This document shows positions 14,155 through 21,178 of a DNA stretch of 32,992 nt, one piece after another. Both the position numbers and the translations under genes were made by a program. The notes under the pieces were generated by a model. That model searched no databases. It saw nothing but the letters and a program-made list of their open reading frames with translations, and was not told the origin of the DNA. Within the stretch, counting starts at the first letter, position 1; every line of letters starts with the position of its first letter. Source of the DNA: a virus; IMG/VR virus record IMGVR_UViG_3300042566_001181, positions 1 to 32,992 of that record; one strand, written 5' to 3'.

Positions 14155-17100
14155 TTTTTGGTACCTGGTTGAACTGCTGTGGGCACATTACGATACACAC
14201 GTTTGTTGGGGTCATAAACTGTTTTCATTGGTCCTGCGCCTGCTAGCTTTTTAAGGCGGGCCATGGCAGCATCAAATGCATCAGCATCCATGTTGCCAAC
14301 TTTCTCGCCTTCGTCCAAGCCATCAGTTTGTGTAGCACCTTCGCCGTCGGCATCAAAAGCTACCATTTCTACTTTGGGCCACAAACGTGCAGGCACATAC
14401 AGAATACCCGAAGTTTCGTCATGATCAATCTGGTCGCCAAAGCGAGCCATTACTGCATTGTATGCCCGTTCACTGTTGACGCTAAAGCCCACGGTGTCAG
14501 TATCGTCGATACCGCTGTATCCGCCTTCCGCCACACCTTCCTCCGGCAATACGCCTTTAGGACCTGCCATTGGTTTTGTTTGAATTCGCTTCTTAATTAA
14601 ATCGTGCTTGGTTTGGTCAGGTCCATCAGATGCCATTATATCATCAAAGTCTCTGGTAGCAACACGCAGCCTCTCCATGTCTTTGTTGGACCATTGACGA
14701 TCTTTCTCACCGCCTTCCGCCACACCTTGGTCAACGCTTTCTCTTTGTAAAGATTGATTATCCATTGGTCTAAAACCCATTATCATAATAGATGGAACAT
14801 TACCAGTAGAATCTAAAGGCATTGTTTGGGTTTTTTTAACAGCATCAATTACAGCCTGGTCCCACTCTGAGTTACCGCTTGATTTTTCTAATTTTACTCC
14901 GGTAATTGTACCATCAGAAGATACTCGAACTTCAATTTCTGCACGTGGATTACCTGAGGTGTCGCCAGAATAATGAATGTTTGGTCTTATTCTAGCTATA
15001 ATTCTTGATGCGTAATTCGGAGGTGTTTTTTGATTAGGAGGTTCTTTTACTACTGGTGCTTGAACGGGTTCAGGTTTGCCAATAGTGACAGCCACAGGCA
15101 TATTTGGATTTTGGCATCTATTAGAGACTCCGTGTATTTTTTGTATGACCTGTAATTCGTTTTGAAAATTTACCTGTTGTCCGACCTGGACAGTCGGAGG
15201 CATGCATGCATTTGCCGCTGCATCTGGGTTAGTGTTAGGTAATGGTATTATAAAGAAAAACCAGGCTTTCGCAGGCATAGGTGATAGTCCAGTGCCTGCT
15301 ACTGCCGCTGCACCCATGCCTTTTAAGAATCCTCTACGGTCTATTTCTTCCAAGGAGCCTTCCGCCACACCTTGCTTCTTATATCCAGCACGATATTGAT
15401 TATGGTCGTAGTTCACATCTGCGCCTGCTTTAGGATCAAACGGATGCGGATTCTTGTATGGCTTGCCCTGTGCTGCAACACCTTGTTGGTATGCTGTAAG
15501 TGGCTTGTCTTGACGACTTTGTTGTTTCTTAGGATTGCGAATATGAATAGGAGCCTGTGCCACTACAATAGGAGCACCTTCCGCCACACCTTGCTGACCT
15601 TGTAGTTTAGCAATACGAGATTTTAGTTGTGCTACTTCTTTAGGACGCTTGTATGGACCTGATGCAATTTGCGCTAAACGCTCTTGATACTTTTGAATCA
15701 AGTAATCAGGAGTCATATAACTATCGTTTCCATCTTGTCCTGTTTTTCCTCTGTAGGCAACTCCAGTATGCTGGTCACGATACATGCCGCTGGCAGTTTT
15801 CATTCTCTTGCCTTCCGCCACACCTTGTTTTAATGATTGTTGTAGGTATTGTTCGCCCTCACCAGTAACGTACCAATATCCATCATCATCTACAATATAA
15901 CTGTTGCTACTCAAACTGTCTAACACATTATCATACTCAGCAGTTCTTGATTCATCTTCTTGGAAATCTAATCCTAATTTGGCCGCGGTATAGATAGCAT
16001 GTAAAACCAATAATTTACCAAATCCTTTGCCCTTGAATTCTGGATAAACCTCGGCTATGCTACGACCTGTAGTAGCATCATATTGGTATACACCCACCTG
16101 CTCGTTATTAACTGTCATGGTAGTGACAAATTTATTTTTACCCTTTTGTACACGAAAACTAATTCCATTATCCTGTGAGCCTTCCGCCACACCTTGCTCT
16201 GCTACTTTGACAAACCCAATACCATCACATTTGCCACATTTGTATTTCTTGGCATCTGGACGATTCATAGGATGAACTTCACCGTCTGGTGTTTTATAAA
16301 CATAGCCCTTGCCGTGGCATCTTTTGCAACCAGTCTGTGTTCTCTTTATAGTGGGACCTGGCATATGGTCAACTTCAGGATATCCGCCTTCCGCCACACC
16401 TTGCTTGACAAAGTGATATCCGCCAAACTGTTCGGGATTGCGTTCCAAGAACTCGCCGGCTTTTTCGATAGCTTGGCGGTCACCCTTTACAACATAGGTT
16501 TGTATGTCATCATCTTCTGTGTAATCTTTGCTGACAATCTCCAAGCCAGCTTTGTTGAATACATTGACAGCACGACCTTGCATGTAGTTTCCGTATCCAG
16601 AGAACTCTGCGTACATGTTCTTGAAGCCTTCCGCCACACCCTGAGTTTCGCCTGGGCCGTATGCTGTGATCACAATGTTGCCACGCAAATCAGGTTGTTG
16701 TTTCAACAAGTCTTGTGCAGCAGCCACTGCGGCAGCTTTGCCCACAAACTCATCACTGATGTGTTCTTGTGTGTCTTTGCGCTTGAGCCAGAAGTTGCCA
16801 GTGCGTTCATATTCTTGGCGCTGTGCATTTTGTTGTGCCAGCTGGGCATCAATCTTTTCGCTGCCACCAGGTTCACGCTCACGACGCAGTGCTGCTTGAC
16901 GGTTAGCATCAATCTGTTGCTGCTCAGGTTCAGTTTGTGCTTCTGCCATGCTTTCATTTTGTGGCTCGTAGTACCAGCCCATGCCTGGGTCGTCGTCTCC
17001 GGTGCGTCGGGGATTGTCAAACTTGAAATAGGCAATCTGATCACGGCCCTCTTGATCGTCCCAGTAGCCCCGGAACTCGCCTGTGGCTTTGTCAAACTCT

Positions 17101-17318
17101 TCGTCGTCAAAATGATCTGCTTCAAACCGTCCAAAGAAGTCTATGCTACGGCTATAGTGGTCTGGCTGTGGATACTTGTAGGGATCATCACCGGCACCAT
17201 CGTCATCTCCGCCACCGCCAATACGACCACCACCCATGCGATTGCCACCACCACCTGCAGGTGCAAATTCGTTTAGTGTGCCCCCGGGGCGGTTTTCAAA
17301 CAAGTGGTTTAGTAACAT
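14151..17318 (-). CDS. Giant modular protein with eight GVAEG junctions, candidate prohead-processed polyprotein
   Basis: 1055 residues. After an N-terminus MLLNHLFENRPGG and a Gly/Asp-rich region, (Q/E)GVAEG occurs with its Glu at residues 230, 310, 379, 502, 580, 653, 868 and 931. The segments between are unrelated: 231-310 small alpha/beta; 311-379 two CxxCxGxG pairs (C331/C334, C361/C364) as in DnaJ zinc fingers; 380-502 GNAT-like with FKGKGFGKL; 503-580 and 581-653 unknown, charged; 654-868 a twin-arginine signal (DRRGFLKG) followed by a TolA/TonB-type C-terminal domain (about 767-860); 869-931 helical; 932-1055 alpha/beta. VAE-G resembles the T4 gp21 cleavage consensus, so I infer a polyprotein cut in the prohead. 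Start overlaps the upstream stop (TAATG). Alternative: an uncut beads-on-a-string virion protein. Confidence 0.8.
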   Translation of the reverse strand: MLLNHLFENRPGGTLNEFAPAGGGGNRMGGGRIGGGGDDDGAGDDPYKYPQPDHYSRSIDFFGRFEADHFDDEEFDKATGEFRGYWDDQEGRDQIAYFKFDNPRRTGDDDPGMGWYYEPQNESMAEAQTEPEQQQIDANRQAALRREREPGGSEKIDAQLAQQNAQRQEYERTGNFWLKRKDTQEHISDEFVGKAAAVAAAQDLLKQQPDLRGNIVITAYGPGETQGVAEGFKNMYAEFSGYGNYMQGRAVNVFNKAGLEIVSKDYTEDDDIQTYVVKGDRQAIEKAGEFLERNPEQFGGYHFVKQGVAEGGYPEVDHMPGPTIKRTQTGCKRCHGKGYVYKTPDGEVHPMNRPDAKKYKCGKCDGIGFVKVAEQGVAEGSQDNGISFRVQKGKNKFVTTMTVNNEQVGVYQYDATTGRSIAEVYPEFKGKGFGKLLVLHAIYTAAKLGLDFQEDESRTAEYDNVLDSLSSNSYIVDDDGYWYVTGEGEQYLQQSLKQGVAEGKRMKTASGMYRDQHTGVAYRGKTGQDGNDSYMTPDYLIQKYQERLAQIASGPYKRPKEVAQLKSRIAKLQGQQGVAEGAPIVVAQAPIHIRNPKKQQSRQDKPLTAYQQGVAAQGKPYKNPHPFDPKAGADVNYDHNQYRAGYKKQGVAEGSLEEIDRRGFLKGMGAAAVAGTGLSPMPAKAWFFFIIPLPNTNPDAAANACMPPTVQVGQQVNFQNELQVIQKIHGVSNRCQNPNMPVAVTIGKPEPVQAPVVKEPPNQKTPPNYASRIIARIRPNIHYSGDTSGNPRAEIEVRVSSDGTITGVKLEKSSGNSEWDQAVIDAVKKTQTMPLDSTGNVPSIMIMGFRPMDNQSLQRESVDQGVAEGGEKDRQWSNKDMERLRVATRDFDDIMASDGPDQTKHDLIKKRIQTKPMAGPKGVLPEEGVAEGGYSGIDDTDTVGFSVNSERAYNAVMARFGDQIDHDETSGILYVPARLWPKVEMVAFDADGEGATQTDGLDEGEKVGNMDADAFDAAMARLKKLAGAGPMKTVYDPNKRVYRNVPTAVQPGTKK
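14525..16643 (-). repeat. Array of eight CAAGGTGTGGCGGAAG repeats separating cassettes
   Basis: Copies lie at 14525-14540, 14714-14729, 15359-15374, 15578-15593, 15812-15827, 16181-16196, 16388-16403 and 16628-16643. Six match CAAGGTGTGGCGGAAG fully; 14525 has GAA for CAA and 16628 has CAG for CAA. The next base is G in all eight. Spacing is irregular (about 190-645 bases) but always keeps the reading frame. Conservation includes synonymous third positions (GGT, GTG, GCG, GAA), which protein selection alone would not require. Confidence 0.92.
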
Positions 17319-17884
17319 TACAATATCCCTGCTGCGGCCATTAATGCCTTGACATCACTCCGCGGAGTATGAATCTGCACTGGCTTCAAGCCGGCAGCAG
17401 CTCTCATTTCATTTAGATCAGATTCATTTCTGGCTCTATATGCGTCGGGTGTTAGTGGAATGCGTTTGATAAATTCATCCTGGTCCCAGCCAAAGTCACC
17501 ATCCTCATACACAAACTGCCAGTCTTCAGGCTCAAATTCTGTCAGGGTAGAAAGATCATCCAACAAGGTTTGAACATGGCGAGGTACTGCGCTGCGGCGA
17601 CGAATTTCCACATACACCAGATACCGGCCAGGCTTGATTTCACCGGGGCTGACATCAGCATCTAGTACAAAATCATAGCCTTTTTCAAACCAGCCCATTA
17701 GATCACGTGCTGCTTGCTTGTCGCGCACAAAAAAGCTGAGTACAATCACATCAGCATCTTCGCCCAGTTTGGCAGAAAATTCATCCACGTGCACTGTGGG
17801 TTTCATGATGCCGTCAAGATCTTTGTACTGTAGGCCTTCCAGCAGCAAGGGGCGGGCAGGGTCAAAAGGATTAAAAGTATTCAT
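17318..17884 (-). CDS. Conserved phage protein of unknown function with LLLEG near the N-terminus
   Basis: 188 residues. It begins MNTFNPFDPARPLLLEGLQY; LLE followed by Gly at residue 16 fits the T4-type prohead protease consensus, so a short leader could be removed. The core (DADVIVLSFFVRDKQAARDL, then FVLDADVSPGEIKPGRYLVY) has the alternation of an alpha/beta domain, and I have a weak memory of the DADVSPG stretch in T4-like marine phages. The C-terminal part is acidic and helical. Stop and next start overlap as TAATG; the upstream gene ends two bases before ATG. Likely virion-related by context, with no clear function. Confidence 0.72.
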   Translation of the reverse strand: MNTFNPFDPARPLLLEGLQYKDLDGIMKPTVHVDEFSAKLGEDADVIVLSFFVRDKQAARDLMGWFEKGYDFVLDADVSPGEIKPGRYLVYVEIRRRSAVPRHVQTLLDDLSTLTEFEPEDWQFVYEDGDFGWDQDEFIKRIPLTPDAYRARNESDLNEMRAAAGLKPVQIHTPRSDVKALMAAAGIL

Positions 17885-17886
17885 GA

Positions 17887-18495
17887 TTAAATCTGTGGTT
17901 GTCCTGGCGCAGCAGCTGGTGCGCCTCCAGGGTTGGGTGTGTCCAGGCTGGCCTGTGCATCATCGGCAGCCTCATCACTCTGATTGGCTTCCTGATCTAG
18001 ATCTTGCTCATAGGCCTGATCCAGTTCTTCAAGATCAATATCCTCATCTTCCATTTCAATTGATCCAGTGCGAATATCATTCATCAAGGCCTTGGGCATG
18101 ACAATTTCCACCAGCCACACTTCCTGTGTCATTAACTTGGCTTTTTTGGTGCCAGGGCGATAATCACTGGGGTCTGTGATCTTTACAGGAATCTTTATTT
18201 CTTTGCGTTGATAACTTATTTCGCAGTCGTAGTTCAACAGTCTGCGTCCGCCACGTGGATCGGGCATGAGTTTGAGTGGCCACATAAATGTGCAGCTCAC
18301 ACGATATCGGCCAATTTCAGGACCGGCCACAAGCTCGCCAATTTCCCAGTTTTTAAATGCGTAGATATCAACTTCGTCCAGCACACGCTCAAAATCCAAC
18401 AGCGTGGTCAAACTGCCGTCGCTCATGTAGATGTCGCGGATGTTGTCAGCAACTTGCCAGTAATCAGTGTGGTCTTTAAAGAGTTCTCGGTCCAT
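17887..18495 (-). CDS. Conserved phage protein, unknown function, acidic proline-rich tail
   Basis: 202 residues from ATG at 18495; a TTG at 18519 would add eight residues but has no ribosome site either. The N-terminal 140 residues look like a compact mixed domain (DRELFKDHTDYWQVADNIRD; EIGRYRVSCTFMWPLKLMPD). The tail (about 150-202) is acidic, then Ala/Pro/Gly-rich and likely disordered. It is first in the minus-strand run that leads to the giant modular protein, with a two-base gap or overlaps throughout, so it is likely co-transcribed with the virion-type genes. No Shine-Dalgarno; a CTAAATA box ends five bases before ATG. Confidence 0.72.
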   Translation of the reverse strand: MDRELFKDHTDYWQVADNIRDIYMSDGSLTTLLDFERVLDEVDIYAFKNWEIGELVAGPEIGRYRVSCTFMWPLKLMPDPRGGRRLLNYDCEISYQRKEIKIPVKITDPSDYRPGTKKAKLMTQEVWLVEIVMPKALMNDIRTGSIEMEDEDIDLEELDQAYEQDLDQEANQSDEAADDAQASLDTPNPGGAPAAAPGQPQI

Positions 18496-18500
18496 GCGTA

Positions 18501-18561
18501 TATTTAGTCGATTGACCAAGAGCAGGGTTTTTGTGGAATACGCCGCCAGGTCAGTATTTAG
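18501..18561 (-). promoter_or_regulatory. Two CTAAATA late-type boxes before the virion-type operon
   Basis: CTAAATA occurs at 18507-18501, five bases (TACGC) before ATG at 18495, and again at 18561-18555. The proximal box would give a leaderless transcript. The distal one would give a leader of about 55 bases, which however shows no obvious Shine-Dalgarno. The core matches the T4 late -10 box except for its first bases. Confidence 0.5.
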
Positions 18562-18610
18562 TGATCAGGTGTTGTTAAATCAATGTTGTGTTATCATGTT
18601 GCGCAGGCCC

Positions 18611-18641
18611 GTAAATAACAGGTCCGAGAGGACTAAAGGAG
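18611..18641 (+). promoter_or_regulatory. GTAAATA box and strong ribosome site upstream of phoH
   Basis: GTAAATA (18611-18617) on the plus strand is a late-type box. The downstream leader carries AAAGGAG (18635-18641), eight bases before a TTG codon at 18650. The ribosome site decides the start of phoH in favour of TTG over the next in-frame ATG at 18686. Confidence 0.55.
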
Positions 18642-18649
18642 AAAATACT

Positions 18650-19387
18650 TTGAGTAGAAACCGCGCTGCGAAAGCACAAAACAAGAGAATGAATCAAACT
18701 GTAGAAAACACCATAGCCTTTAACCCGGCACCTAAGGCGGCACAGCGCCGCATAGACTTGATCCCTCGAACACGAAATCAGGAACAGTTGGTAATGGCAC
18801 TGCAAGACCCAGGGCAGCACATTGTAGTTACTGCAGGGCCAGCAGGTACAGGTAAAACTTACTTGGCCATGTTGGCAGCAATCAAAGCATTAAAAGAAGG
18901 AGACTGCGAACGAATCATTATGACACGCCCAGCAGTGGGTGTTGAAGGCGAACAACACGGATTCTTGCCCGGCAACTTGGTCGCCAAAATGGAACCATGG
19001 ACTAGGCCTTTGCTAGACGTACTACGTGAACACTATAGACCACAAGACATTGTGGCCATGATTGAAGATCAAGTCATTGAAATTGCGCCACTGGCCTACA
19101 TGCGCGGCAGGACATTCAAACACTCGTGGATCATCGCAGACGAAATGCAAAACGCAACACCAGCACAGGCCAAAATGTTAATGACTCGTATTGGAGTCAA
19201 CAGTCGCATTGTTATCACAGGAGACGTAGAACAAGCTGATCGCGCCAATGGCGACAACGGCTTGATGGATCTTTGTGATCGATTGCAAGCACATCCGGTC
19301 AAAGGAATCGCTGTATGCCCACTAGAATCCAGGGACGTACAGCGACACAAGATCATTGGTGATGTTCTTAAATTGTATTCTCGCTAG
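18650..19387 (+). CDS. phoH: PhoH-like P-loop ATPase
   Basis: 245 residues from a TTG start with an ideal AAAGGAG eight bases upstream. The core is the PhoH ATPase: RNQEQLVMAL, Walker A GPAGTGKT, ERIIMTRPAVGVEGEQHGFL, Walker B SWIIADEMQNATPAQ, then TRIGVNSRIVITGDVEQAD. PhoH proteins are cytoplasmic ATPases, possibly RNA-linked, common in marine T4-like phages and in bacteria; their exact role in infection is unsettled. The N-terminal 40 residues are basic. It is a plus-strand singleton, divergent from the virion-type operon, and its last 20 bases overlap the convergent HAD gene. Confidence 0.93.
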   Translation: MSRNRAAKAQNKRMNQTVENTIAFNPAPKAAQRRIDLIPRTRNQEQLVMALQDPGQHIVVTAGPAGTGKTYLAMLAAIKALKEGDCERIIMTRPAVGVEGEQHGFLPGNLVAKMEPWTRPLLDVLREHYRPQDIVAMIEDQVIEIAPLAYMRGRTFKHSWIIADEMQNATPAQAKMLMTRIGVNSRIVITGDVEQADRANGDNGLMDLCDRLQAHPVKGIAVCPLESRDVQRHKIIGDVLKLYSR

Positions 19388-19982
19388 GAGCAATTATTGA
19401 ATAAATTTCACGCCAATTACGAACACGAGGAATAGCAGGATTTTCGTAGTCCAGGTTGTGCCCGTGTTCCATTAACAAGGGATAGAGTCCAAGATTGTAT
19501 CCAACTTCACAATTGACAATTTTGTCCTCAATCCACCATAGCCCTGAGTCACGATATGGCTCCAGGGCTTCATCTTTGTCTGCTCCAGTGTCCAAAAACA
19601 CAAATTTTTCAAATGTTGATTCGCCAAACAATTTCTTAATATTCATGCGGCGAAGTTCTTGTGCGTTTTCGTCTTTGCTCAATGAAGTAATTGCGTGAAA
19701 CACGTATCCGTGCTCTTCGTGCAGACGTTTAATATAATACATAGAATCACGCAAGGGTGGCAAAAATCCCATGTGTGCCGATTCATTAAAAATCTTGATC
19801 AGCTTTTTGCCTTGTTCTGTATCAATTCCGTAGCGTGTGCCAATGTTGTATTTGAATTGGCCGCCTTCTTGTTTGTTGAAACCGTGTTGCCGCATATACA
19901 CATCAAACGCATATTCCCAGTCAAGCGCGACACCGTCGATATCCGTTAAAATTATGCGTTTTTGATAAATATCTTTAGTCAT
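19368..19982 (-). CDS. HAD-superfamily phosphatase
   Basis: 204 residues. The HAD nucleophile motif is RIILTDIDGVALDW near residue 13, with Asp-x-Asp. Motif II is HAITSLSKDE and a later acidic pair appears in GLWWIEDKIVN. The small cap and length suggest a nucleotide or sugar phosphatase; 5'-deoxynucleotidase or polynucleotide-kinase-phosphatase-like roles are possible but not shown. ATG at 19982 has no Shine-Dalgarno; a fully consensus sigma70 promoter ends six bases upstream, so the message may be leaderless and early. The 3' end overlaps phoH by 20 bases. Confidence 0.82.
   Translation of the reverse strand: MTKDIYQKRIILTDIDGVALDWEYAFDVYMRQHGFNKQEGGQFKYNIGTRYGIDTEQGKKLIKIFNESAHMGFLPPLRDSMYYIKRLHEEHGYVFHAITSLSKDENAQELRRMNIKKLFGESTFEKFVFLDTGADKDEALEPYRDSGLWWIEDKIVNCEVGYNLGLYPLLMEHGHNLDYENPAIPRVRNWREIYSIIAPSENTI
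19964..19971 (+). promoter_or_regulatory. Possible late promoter box for the homing endonuclease
   Basis: GATAAATA on the plus strand differs from T4 late TATAAATA at the first base only. It lies inside the HAD gene, 39 bases before ATG of the GIY-YIG gene; a weak AGAAAGAA stretch could serve as ribosome site. Confidence 0.35.
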
Positions 19983-19988
19983 AGTATG

Positions 19989-20017
19989 ATTATAATAGAA
20001 AGAATAGTATATGTCAA
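19989..20017 (-). promoter_or_regulatory. Perfect sigma70 promoter for the HAD gene, covering the endonuclease start codon
   Basis: TTGACA (20017-20012) and TATAAT (19994-19989) on the minus strand are separated by 17 bases. ATG of the HAD gene follows six bases after the -10 box. The -35 hexamer lies on the first codons of the divergent GIY-YIG gene (ATG at 20011). ATTATAAT at 19989-19996 is a palindrome, so a -10-like box also faces right. Confidence 0.8.
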
Positions 20018-20880
20018 GTAAAATTTTTTATGTTTATGAGATTTTGAATCCACTAACTCAAACCGTTTTTTATGTAGGGATTACATCAAGAACAGCAGAA
20101 CTCCGATATAAAGAACATATACGGGAGACTAGAACTAAAATAGTAAATTTAGAAAAAGTTAACGAAATTAGCAACATCTTATCTGCAAACTTAGTTCCCG
20201 AAGTCAAGGTTGTATTTGAATCGTTAACTAAAGAAGAAGCAATTGACCGAGAAACACATCTAATAGATTTATACGGTAGAAGAAAAGACGGTGGTATCCT
20301 TACTAATATCTCCAAAGGGGGAGAACATCACACATTGTCTAATGAAACTAAAGAACAATTATCCAAAAACAGAAAAAACAAGACGTATGAAGAATTATTT
20401 GGAGACGAACGAGCCAAACAATTCAAGTCTGATATATCTAATAGAAATTCAGGCACAAATAATCCAATGTATGGAAAAACACATACTATAGAGTCAAGAC
20501 AAAAAATTTCTGCAAAACTTAAAGGAAATGTGTCTCATCCAATATCAGATTACCAAAAACAAAAAATAAGAGAATCTAATAGTAAGCGTATATGGACCGA
20601 CGATATGCGACAAAAATTATCAGAGTCTCAAAAACAAAGGAGATTAGAAAGACCTGAAAGTTTTAAAACTCATGCTTGGGCCTCAGAATCAAGAAAGAAA
20701 ATTAGCCATGCTACAAAAAGTCGTGCTATCAAATATAACTTTGTTCATCCTAACCACGGTACATTTTGCGGAACAACTGGAGATCTTGCCACCGCATATA
20801 ATTTTAGCAGTGGCTCCGAAGCATACAAACTAGTTAAAGGACTGTATAAAAGTTACAAAGGTTGGAAACTAATCAACTAG
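20011..20880 (+). CDS. GIY-YIG homing endonuclease with NUMOD repeats
   Basis: 289 residues. The GIY-YIG nuclease core is FYVYEILNPLTQTVFYVGIT, with the catalytic Arg in TSRTAELRYKEH and the Glu in EAIDRETHLIDLYG. The DNA-binding part has NUMOD3-type units (NPMYGKTHTIESRQKISAKL, then SDYQKQKIRESNSK and DDMRQKLSESQK) and a NUMOD1-like end (GTTGDLATAYNFSSGSEAYK). It is freestanding, on the plus strand between two minus-strand genes, and visibly more AT- and Lys-rich than its surroundings, as expected of a mobile seg/hef-type gene. It would cut cognate phage genomes lacking the insertion. Its stop overlaps the convergent 101-residue gene by eight bases. Confidence 0.93.
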   Translation: MSSKIFYVYEILNPLTQTVFYVGITSRTAELRYKEHIRETRTKIVNLEKVNEISNILSANLVPEVKVVFESLTKEEAIDRETHLIDLYGRRKDGGILTNISKGGEHHTLSNETKEQLSKNRKNKTYEELFGDERAKQFKSDISNRNSGTNNPMYGKTHTIESRQKISAKLKGNVSHPISDYQKQKIRESNSKRIWTDDMRQKLSESQKQRRLERPESFKTHAWASESRKKISHATKSRAIKYNFVHPNHGTFCGTTGDLATAYNFSSGSEAYKLVKGLYKSYKGWKLIN

Positions 20881-21178
20881 GATCAGTTTCTGCGGGTTGT
20901 GCTTGGGGTTCTTCAGATTTGACAATTTCGTATCCATTTTCTTTCAGTAGCCGATCTATTGTGTTGGCATAGTGTTGATAATAGTAAGCAACAATTCGAT
21001 CAAAATCTTTTGGTACTTGTTGCCCACTCATGCTAGATTTTACTACCTTGAGCTCACGAAAGTCAAGAATAACATTGCCTGTTTGCAAATCTCTGCGTTT
21101 GATATTTCGAGCCAGTTGCATTTGCTCGTCAATTTTGCCATTAGGCCTGGTCACGTAGGTTAGAATTAGGTATCTCAT
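20873..21178 (-). CDS. Small conserved phage protein, unknown function
   Basis: 101 residues beginning MRYLILTYVTRPNGKIDEQM. The pattern is a short beta-rich start, NVILDFRELKVVKSSM, then a helical YYYQHYANTIDRLLKENGYE and a Glu/Pro/Gln tail. I recall proteins of this type near replication genes of T4-like cyanophages but know no function; the clamp-loader region suggests a replication or regulatory role. It overlaps the end of the radical SAM gene by 38 bases, and its 3' end overlaps the convergent homing endonuclease by eight bases. No good ribosome site is visible. Confidence 0.68.
   Translation of the reverse strand: MRYLILTYVTRPNGKIDEQMQLARNIKRRDLQTGNVILDFRELKVVKSSMSGQQVPKDFDRIVAYYYQHYANTIDRLLKENGYEIVKSEEPQAQPAETDPS

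Noticed and set aside
15480-15500. QGVAAQG inside cassette 5 as a further cleavage junction
   Set aside because: It lacks the Glu before the cut position and its codons differ from the conserved 16-base word, so it is probably chance or a strongly decayed copy.
14525-16643. CRISPR-like array of short repeats
   Set aside because: Repeats are 16-17 bases with irregular 190-645-base spacing, fully inside a coding frame, with no leader or cas genes.
14525-16643. Integron-type gene cassettes
   Set aside because: The repeats lack attC-like palindromes, no integrase is present, and the segments are in-frame parts of one gene, not separate genes.
16194-17276. A 360-codon open frame on the plus strand opposite the giant modular gene
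   Set aside because: It mirrors the minus-strand gene's codon pattern, has no ribosome site, and its product is an incoherent run of hydrophobic and Cys/His residues. The minus frame has recognisable domains and junction overlaps.
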